This document shows, piece after piece, positions 1 to 5,353 of a stretch of 5,353 nucleotides of DNA; position 1 is the first letter of the stretch; each line of letters starts with the position of its first letter. This DNA comes from Actinomycetota bacterium (GTDB taxonomy: Bacteria > Actinomycetota > Thermoleophilia > Miltoncostaeales > Miltoncostaeaceae). The notes beneath the pieces were generated by a model, which ran no database searches, was not told the DNA's origin, and saw nothing but the letters and a program-made list of their open reading frames with translations. The position numbers and the translations under genes are program-made. The stretch covers positions 1 through 5,353 of the forward strand of contig CANJMX010000109.1 in assembly GCA_947475125.1 (NCBI GenBank), read 5' to 3'.

Positions 1-1748
<1,748 letters not shown>

Positions 1749-1752
1749 TCGG

Positions 1753-2550
1753 TCAGTCGGTTGTACCGCTCCCGACGGGGTCATTCCCGTCGGGAGCGTG
1801 CGGCCGCTGCCAGGGCCAGATCGGGGCATGCCGATCCTCGGGGTACCGCGCAAGGGCTGCGGTCATCTTCCGCACCCCGTACCAGCGCTGTGCCCAACGC
1901 GAGGTGGGCCGCGCAAGCCTGATCGTGCCGATGATGGCGACCGGCATGATGAGAATGCCGAGCGCTGCGAAGATCCATTTGCCCTTGAGGAAGCAGGCAA
2001 CCGCAAGGATGAGCGACAGCGCGTGGAATCCGAGGATGGTCCACGACCCGGCGCTATTGGCATTGGAGATGACGTCGGCCCAGAACGGCAGCCCGAGTGC
2101 GATGAGGGCCAGAAGCGACCCGGCGACGACGACGGCATCCACTGACCTGCGCCCCTCACGCTCCCAGTAGACGTCGCGGAGCGTGAGCCACAGCGCGAAC
2201 TCATCGAGTGTGAGCGCAGCCCCGATACCGAAGAGCGTGGGGATGATCCAGGCGAGCGACGTGGGCAGGTCGGGGTTCCATGAGATCCCCAGCGCACCGC
2301 TGATGAGCAGCAGAAAGATTCCGGGCACCAGGTGATGGATGTGGGTGCCACCCACGGACATGTTGCCGAATGGCCCCTTGCCCGCCTTGATGAGGTGGGT
2401 GATCGTGCGCACGGTGAGAAACGTCACCAAGAATGCCAGCAGCGTGATCTGCGCGCTGCCCACCCCGGTCTGCCGGATGCGTTCGTCGAACGCATCCACG
2501 ACCGGAAAGGTCTCCGCCCAGATGCTGGCGGTGATGGGGGCCTGAAGCAT
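1753..2550 (-). CDS. Six-helix integral membrane protein, conserved actinobacterial type, function unknown
   Basis: The product is 265 residues from the ATG at 2550, or 268 from an in-frame TTG at 2559. ATG is preferred because AGGG at 2563-2560 lies nine bases before it, although CAGGG at 2570-2566 could serve the TTG. Hydrophobic segments sit at about residues 35-52, 73-89, 100-124, 139-159, 169-187 and 192-210. Two motif-like stretches stand out: a histidine cluster GGTHIHHLVPGI at the second helix, and LTLDEFALWLTLRDVYWEREG followed by RRSVDAV between helices 3 and 4. From memory, similar motifs occur in uncharacterised actinobacterial membrane proteins; I know no assigned function. Conserved His, Asp, Glu and Arg at membrane edges could bind metal or form an active site, but that is inference. 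It lies 24 bases downstream of the endopeptidase gene and is probably co-transcribed. Its 3' end contains the 13-bp hairpin, and the last ~15 residues look like a dispensable hydrophilic tail. Confidence 0.9.
   Translation of the reverse strand: MLQAPITASIWAETFPVVDAFDERIRQTGVGSAQITLLAFLVTFLTVRTITHLIKAGKGPFGNMSVGGTHIHHLVPGIFLLLISGALGISWNPDLPTSLAWIIPTLFGIGAALTLDEFALWLTLRDVYWEREGRRSVDAVVVAGSLLALIALGLPFWADVISNANSAGSWTILGFHALSLILAVACFLKGKWIFAALGILIMPVAIIGTIRLARPTSRWAQRWYGVRKMTAALARYPEDRHAPIWPWQRPHAPDGNDPVGSGTTD
1767..1798. terminator. Perfect 13-bp hairpin, probable rpoC terminator
   Basis: Bases 1767-1779 (CGCTCCCGACGGG) are perfectly complementary to 1786-1798 (CCCGTCGGGAGCG), with a six-base loop GTCATT. 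The stem begins 19 bases after the rpoC stop codon and is very GC-rich. No T-run follows on either strand, so this is not a canonical intrinsic terminator. Such U-less hairpins are often proposed as stops in high-GC actinobacteria. The hairpin lies wholly inside the last ~15 codons of the convergent membrane-protein gene, so a transcript of that gene would also contain it just before its stop codon. Confidence 0.7.
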
Positions 2551-2559
2551 CGGAGCCAA

Positions 2560-2570
2560 CCCTAGCCCTG
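2560..2570 (-). promoter_or_regulatory. Ribosome binding region deciding the membrane-protein start
   Basis: On the minus strand the sequence reads CAGGGCTAGGG, then TTGGCTCCG, then ATG. The AGGG nearest the gene is nine bases from ATG 2550. It directly abuts TTG 2559, so it could not serve that codon. The more distal CAGGG is six bases from TTG 2559. Both starts remain possible; ATG is preferred on codon grounds. Confidence 0.5.
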
Positions 2571-2574
2571 TGGG

Positions 2575-3342
2575 TCAGGCCGGGAAGCGGATGTGCAGGT
2601 GGTCATCGTGGTTGGGCCAACGCACCACGACGCCCGACGGACCCGTGAGGTCGAGCGATGGGCCGATAAGTACCAGCGATGCCCCGCGCCCCACAATGTG
2701 ATCAACGATGCCCTGGGCCAGCGACCGGTCGTAGCTTCCGGGGTTGGCCGACCCGCGGGCGCCGTCGCGCCGTGGCAGCCGGATATCCACGTCCAGCCCG
2801 TTCTGGTGCGATGCGTGCCCATCGATGGTTCCGCCGTTCCGGCGGGAGAGGTCGCCGATGCCGATGGCCGTGGCATTCGGATGCGCGCGCGCCCACCACT
2901 CGCCGAGCGCTATGAGCTCGCGAACCAGATGCGCCGTCCCCCAGCGGGTCTCCAGGCCACCCGGCTCACGCTGGGTGCGCGGGTCGTATGTGTAGTAGCC
3001 GGTACCTGAGACGGGCAGGCGGATGCCGTTGGACAGGCTCCCGCCGTTGGGCGATCCACCCGGGTCGCTCTCATGCCAGTCGATCACCTCGCCCGCGCGC
3101 TCGCCGGTAATGAACACCGTGGGCGGCACAAGCAGGGGAGCGGGTGCCACCTGCACATCGACCGGACTCCCGGGGCCACCTGACGGCCCGCCATCCGGCA
3201 GTGCGGCGGCCAGCGGCACTGCGACCACCAGCAGGCCGAGAAGGCCGAGCCAGGCAGCGCGCCCGCGATGCGCGCGCGCACCCTCGCGGCGGGATCGGCA
3301 GGACGTGCAGGAGCACGAGGTGGGGCGCACAGGTTTCGGCAT
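2575..3342 (-). CDS. MepA-like penicillin-insensitive murein endopeptidase (peptidase M74/LAS type)
   Basis: This is a predicted extracytoplasmic zinc metallopeptidase that would cut peptide cross-links in peptidoglycan. From ATG 3342 it has 255 residues; a GTG at 3399 is in frame but would add 19 residues without a visible Shine-Dalgarno sequence. A basic N-terminal region is followed by a hydrophobic segment (about residues 29-47) that would be a signal peptide or anchor, then a Pro/Gly-rich linker. The catalytic signature reads IGIGDLSRRNGG then DGHASHQNGLDVDIR, with HDDHLHIR near the C-terminus. By comparison with E. coli MepA (zinc ligands His113, Asp120, His211), the equivalents are His179, Asp186 and His250; His245 and His248 are also kept, so the site looks complete. 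An odd feature is a Cys-rich pre-membrane motif CSCTSC at about residues 10-15. It is the first gene of a probable two-gene operon. Family assignment is strong; the exact substrate bond is inferred. Confidence 0.92.
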   Translation of the reverse strand: MPKPVRPTSCSCTSCRSRREGARAHRGRAAWLGLLGLLVVAVPLAAALPDGGPSGGPGSPVDVQVAPAPLLVPPTVFITGERAGEVIDWHESDPGGSPNGGSLSNGIRLPVSGTGYYTYDPRTQREPGGLETRWGTAHLVRELIALGEWWARAHPNATAIGIGDLSRRNGGTIDGHASHQNGLDVDIRLPRRDGARGSANPGSYDRSLAQGIVDHIVGRGASLVLIGPSLDLTGPSGVVVRWPNHDDHLHIRFPA

Positions 3343-3351
3343 CGGGCGACC

Positions 3352-3357
3352 ACGATA
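3352..3357 (-). promoter_or_regulatory. Candidate -10 element for the endopeptidase operon
   Basis: On the minus strand TATCGT fits TAnnnT and lies nine bases before ATG 3342. No convincing -35 is visible and no Shine-Dalgarno sequence precedes the ATG, so a leaderless or near-leaderless transcript is possible. The match is short and the call tentative. Confidence 0.3.
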
Positions 3358-3449
3358 TGGCCACGACAGACGGTCGCGCGAAATCCCCGTTTCGGCCACC
3401 GTGCGTCGTCACGCGTGCCGGTATTCCTGCCCATCGCCCCTCCCTGCCG

Positions 3450-3455
3450 TACCAT
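3450..3455 (+). promoter_or_regulatory. Candidate -10 element for a leaderless transcript of the unknown-protein/ecfT pair
   Basis: TACCAT (TAnnnT) is followed by six bases (CGGCGG) and then GTG 3462. This is the spacing expected when transcription starts at or next to the initiation codon, as is common in actinobacteria. No clear Shine-Dalgarno sequence or -35 is seen, which fits a leaderless message. It supports GTG 3462 as the start. Confidence 0.4.
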
Positions 3456-3461
3456 CGGCGG

Positions 3462-4220
3462 GTGCCCCGATTTCTCACCCGTCCGCTCATCGTCATTCCC
3501 CTCGTGCTGGTGCTCGTCATCATCGGTGTCGGCATCTGGTTCTGGGCCAGCGCCGGATCGAGCACCGGGGTCTCAGCAGCAGCCGCGCTGCGCGACTACG
3601 GCGCGCCCGGAAGTACCACGACCACCGGTCCGCGGGCGGGGGCATGGACCTACCGGGTGAAGGGATCGGAAACCGTTGGGCTCGGACCGATCAGCGTGAC
3701 CCGCGATCTTCCGGCCGATGCACGGCTCGTGGTGCGGCCATCAGGACATGGTTACTGGCGCACCCTCGCGCTGAGCGAGGAGCACGTGGAGGGTGTGCGG
3801 TTCGAGGTGGGCCCTGACGGGACGCGCGAAGTGGCGCGCCGTACCACGGTGACGGTTGCCGGCTTGGGGCGCGAGGACAACAGCACGCTGCGCCCGCCGC
3901 CGTTGGTGCTCCCGCGCGGGATGTCGGTGGGCGACGCCTGGCAGCAGCACTATCGCCTTCGCGAGATCACTGTTGATGCCCGCGTGCGCGTGCTCCGGCG
4001 CGATGTTGTGCGTGTGGGGGAGCGTGATGTGCCGGTGCTCGTTATCCGTACGACGGCTGACATCACTGGCATGTTCCCGGGGCAGCGCACGGATACCCAG
4101 TGGATCGCGCCGTCGCTCGCACTCCCAGCGCGCTGGACCATCGCGATGGAGATCGGTGGGGCGGCCTCGCTGAAGATGACCGCCGACCTGACGCTGGCCT
4201 CGACCGAACCGGTGAAGTGA
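3462..4220 (+). CDS. Membrane-anchored extracytoplasmic protein of unknown function
   Basis: I do not recognise a family. The open frame extends upstream to 3144, but the part before 3462 is antisense to the endopeptidase gene and reads as Arg/Pro/His-rich shadow sequence. GTG 3462 gives 252 residues with a natural N-terminus: a short basic start, then one hydrophobic helix at about residues 8-28, then a Ser/Thr/Gly linker. The remainder (about 60-252) alternates charged and hydrophobic residues as in a beta-rich soluble domain. Recognisable stretches are GAWTYRVKGSE, WQQHYRLREITVDARV and TQWIAPSLALPARWTIAMEI. The layout loosely recalls half-barrel periplasmic domains (LolA/LppX or DUF3108-like), a weak impression only. 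No cysteine occurs in the mature part and no lipobox is seen. The stop codon TGA 4218-4220 shares one base with the ecfT start, so the two are probably translationally coupled. An alternative ATG at 3357 would add 35 residues before the helix and leave almost no room for divergent promoters. Confidence 0.85.
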   Translation: MPRFLTRPLIVIPLVLVLVIIGVGIWFWASAGSSTGVSAAAALRDYGAPGSTTTTGPRAGAWTYRVKGSETVGLGPISVTRDLPADARLVVRPSGHGYWRTLALSEEHVEGVRFEVGPDGTREVARRTTVTVAGLGREDNSTLRPPPLVLPRGMSVGDAWQQHYRLREITVDARVRVLRRDVVRVGERDVPVLVIRTTADITGMFPGQRTDTQWIAPSLALPARWTIAMEIGGAASLKMTADLTLASTEPVK

Positions 4221-5110
4221 TGGGGCCAATGGGCGGTGATCGCGCACCGATGCCCATCGTGCTGCTGGTGCTGGTGGCGGGCATCCTGGCATTCACCTCC
4301 GACCAGCCGCTCGTGCTGGCTGCGCTGGCTGCAGGGGCCGTGGTGTTCCTGCTCGCCGCCCCCGGGCACCCGGGTCATCTCGTGCTGATCGGCGCGTTGG
4401 TGTCGGCGGCCGGCGTGCTCATCCTCACGCCGCTGGTCAGCGGGCAGGGCGACCTGGTGCTGTTCACCATCCCCATGCCCCCTCCGCTCAATGGCGAGAT
4501 CACCGCCGAGGAACTGGGCGCCGGGGCCGCCGCCGCCGCGCGCGTGCTGGCGACCGTGGCGCTGGCCGCAGGGCTCTTCGCGTGGGCCGACCCCGATCGC
4601 ATGCTCGCCGGTGTGGGGCGGGTTGCGCCGCGGTCCGCGCTGGTATCAGCCATTGCCGCGCGCCTGGTGCCAACGCTGCGCCGCGATGCACGCGCCATCT
4701 CCGAGACCGCCCGTCTGCGGGGCATCGTGCTCACCACCGGCCCACGCATGGCGCGGGCCCGTCGTGCCGCCCCGCTGGCCCTGCCGTTGGTGGGGTCGGC
4801 GCTCGAGCGCGGGCTCGACGTGGCCGAGGCCATGGCTGCGCGGGGATACGGCGAGGGGCGGCGCACGCGTCTGCCCGAGCGTCGGATGGATATCGGGGAG
4901 CGCATCACGCTGGTTCTGACGGCTATCCTGGCGCTCGTCGCGGGGTGGGCGATCGCAACGGGGGCAGCGGGTTTCTCGTTCTTCCCGACGATGGATCCGA
5001 TCCTCACCCCGGTATCGCTCGCGCTGGGGGCATTTGCGCTCGCCACGTTGGTGCTGGCGGCACTGGCACTGGGGCGCCCGAGGGGTGTTGGCCGCCAATC
5101 GGTGCCGTGA
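4220..5110 (+). CDS. ecfT: Energy-coupling factor transporter transmembrane protein EcfT (CbiQ-like)
   Basis: EcfT is the membrane scaffold of ECF vitamin/metal importers; it links a substrate-binding S component to two ABC ATPases. ATG 4220 overlaps the previous stop by one base (TGATG) and gives 296 residues; an in-frame GTG lies at 4217. Hydrophobic segments occur at about residues 11-26, 29-47, 53-73, 104-123, 229-250 and 261-284. The cytoplasmic region (about 148-225) carries the family's coupling-helix signatures: RLVPTLRRDARAISETARLRG, ending in the first xRG motif at 166-168, and ERGLDVAEAMAARGYG with the second ARG motif at 207-209. The first motif is LRG rather than the usual ARG. 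No EcfA ATPase or S component lies in the window, so this may be a solitary T subunit using ATPases encoded elsewhere. Its partner appears to be the upstream anchored protein. Family assignment is strong; substrate is unknown. Confidence 0.88.
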   Translation: MGPMGGDRAPMPIVLLVLVAGILAFTSDQPLVLAALAAGAVVFLLAAPGHPGHLVLIGALVSAAGVLILTPLVSGQGDLVLFTIPMPPPLNGEITAEELGAGAAAAARVLATVALAAGLFAWADPDRMLAGVGRVAPRSALVSAIAARLVPTLRRDARAISETARLRGIVLTTGPRMARARRAAPLALPLVGSALERGLDVAEAMAARGYGEGRRTRLPERRMDIGERITLVLTAILALVAGWAIATGAAGFSFFPTMDPILTPVSLALGAFALATLVLAALALGRPRGVGRQSVP

Positions 5111-5116
5111 TACGGT
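5088..5116 (+). promoter_or_regulatory. Candidate extended -10 promoter for rpsL
   Basis: TTGGCC (5088-5093, four of six matches to TTGACA) is followed by a 17-base spacer and TACGGT (5111-5116, TAnnnT). A TG one base upstream of the hexamer makes an extended -10 (TGATACGGT); that TG is also part of the ecfT stop codon. Transcription would start near 5123, giving a leader of about 115 bases before rpsL. A short inverted repeat CGGTC (5113-5117)/GACCG (5130-5134) overlaps the start region. The motif match is good for a GC-rich genome but is not proof. Confidence 0.45.
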
Positions 5117-5147
5117 CCCGCACCCGTCCGACCGAACGTGCGTTGAA

Positions 5148-5175
5148 GGATTTCCGGTGATCGATCCCGGTATCC
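5148..5175 (+). other. Imperfect leader hairpin over a mini-ORF start, with alternative pairing to the rpsL RBS
   Basis: GGAT-TT-CCGG (5148-5157) can pair with CCGG-T-ATCC (5167-5175) around a nine-base loop. This covers part of the Shine-Dalgarno sequence and the start codon of the 5157 mini-ORF. The segment TTTCCGG (5151-5157) can alternatively pair with CCGGAAG (5227-5233), which is the rpsL ribosome binding region; six pairs are Watson-Crick and one is G-U. The two pairings exclude each other. Complementarity is seen directly; function is inference. Confidence 0.3.
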
Positions 5176-5207
5176 ACGACATGCACGGCATCCGGCTGGG
5201 CGACTGA
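5157..5207 (+). CDS. Possible 16-codon leader ORF upstream of rpsL
   Basis: GTG 5157 follows GAAGGA (5145-5150) with a six-base spacer, the best-looking Shine-Dalgarno/start arrangement in the window. The frame reads VIDPGIHDMHGIRLGD and ends at TGA 5205-5207, 32 bases before rpsL. The peptide has no membrane segment and no run of one amino acid typical of a classical attenuation leader. It could be a translated leader peptide that influences the nearby rpsL ribosome binding site, or a chance open frame. No homologue is known to me. Confidence 0.35.
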   Translation: MIDPGIHDMHGIRLGD

Positions 5208-5228
5208 ATACGTCACGCTCATTCATCC

Positions 5229-5236
5229 GGAAGAGG
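5229..5236 (+). promoter_or_regulatory. rpsL ribosome binding site
   Basis: GGAAGAGG lies just upstream of GTG 5240, with six bases between GGAAG and the start codon (three after GAGG). It fixes the S12 start and overlaps the segment that could pair with 5151-5157. Confidence 0.7.
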
Positions 5237-5239
5237 CTC

Positions 5240-5353
5240 GTGCCTACGATTAACCAGATGGTCCGCAAGGGCCGTAAGCCCAAGGCGACCAAGACCTCGA
5301 CGCCCGCACTCCGCGGCGCGCCGCAGAAGCGCGGGGTCTGCACCAGGGTCTAT
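5240..5353 (+). CDS. rpsL: 30S ribosomal protein S12 (N-terminal part, 3' truncated)
   Basis: S12 sits at the 30S decoding site and contributes to translational accuracy. The 38 visible codons read from GTG 5240 as PTINQMVRKGRKP after the initiator, then a basic KATKTSTPALRG linker, then APQKRGVCTRVY, a near-universal S12 signature. A GTG start with GGAAGAGG ahead of it is convincing. The window ends just before the loop with the lysine linked to streptomycin resistance (E. coli Lys42/43), so that residue cannot be read. rpsL normally heads the str operon (rpsG, fusA, tuf), which presumably continues beyond the window. Its own promoter and leader are suggested at 5088-5239. Confidence 0.97.
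   Translation, partial: MPTINQMVRKGRKPKATKTSTPALRGAPQKRGVCTRVY

Noticed and set aside
3343..3399. N-terminal extension of the endopeptidase to GTG 3399
   Set aside because: It adds 19 residues before an already long basic N-terminal region, has no Shine-Dalgarno sequence, and uses up most of the divergent promoter region. It is not fully excluded.
3144..3461. Upstream extension of the anchored-protein gene to the first start in its frame
   Set aside because: Most of it is antisense to the endopeptidase N-terminus, has shadow-like composition, and would bury the membrane helix more than 100 residues inside the protein.
5113..5142. Small inverted repeats CGGTC/GACCG and CGCAC/GTGCG in the rpsL leader as a terminator or riboswitch
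   Set aside because: The stems are only 5 bp with 12-14-base loops, mutually overlapping, and without a T-run or any riboswitch core I recognise.
4375..5343. 322-codon open frame on the minus strand across ecfT and into rpsL
   Set aside because: It is antisense to two recognisable genes and very rich in Arg, Ser, Pro and Ala with no domain. It is a shadow of the GC-rich plus-strand genes.

Overview
The window is high-GC DNA (roughly two-thirds G+C by eye). It is bounded by the 3' part of rpoC (RNA polymerase beta') on the left and the first 38 codons of rpsL (ribosomal protein S12) on the right. GTG starts, a candidate leaderless -10 element, a membrane protein of a type I associate with actinobacteria, and the beta' sequence together point to an actinomycete-type bacterium. 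A deep-branching class such as Thermoleophilia is possible, but that is inference and the lineage cannot be fixed from the sequence alone.

Layout, left to right. (1) Bases 1-1748, + strand: C-terminal ~580 residues of beta', with the second zinc site, the trigger loop and an unusual lysine-rich insertion. (2) Four bases later the 3' end of a convergent gene begins. A perfect 13-bp hairpin at 1767-1798, inside the last codons of that gene, looks like the rpoC transcription stop. (3) Bases 1753-3342, - strand: a probable two-gene operon, a secreted or membrane-anchored MepA-like (peptidase M74/LAS type) murein endopeptidase followed by a six-helix membrane protein of unknown function. (4) Bases 3343-3461: a short divergent intergenic region with candidate -10 elements facing both ways. 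(5) Bases 3462-5110, + strand: a translationally coupled pair, an anchored extracytoplasmic protein of unknown function and an EcfT/CbiQ-like energy-coupling transporter transmembrane subunit without adjacent ATPases. (6) Bases 5111-5239: a leader with a plausible sigma70-type promoter, a 16-codon open frame behind a good Shine-Dalgarno sequence, and pairing that could involve the rpsL ribosome binding site. (7) Bases 5240-5353: start of rpsL.

In many bacteria rpoBC is followed closely by rpsL-rpsG-fusA-tuf. Here two divergent cell-envelope gene pairs separate the two blocks. The reverse-strand operon directly after rpoC means rpsL cannot simply be read through from rpoBC, which fits the terminator after rpoC and a separate promoter and leader ahead of rpsL. 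No tRNA, rRNA, CRISPR array, insertion sequence or phage gene was seen. No striking new system is evident. The best candidates for a second look are the rpsL leader with its mini-ORF, the coupled unknown protein/EcfT pair, and the lysine-rich insertion in beta'.
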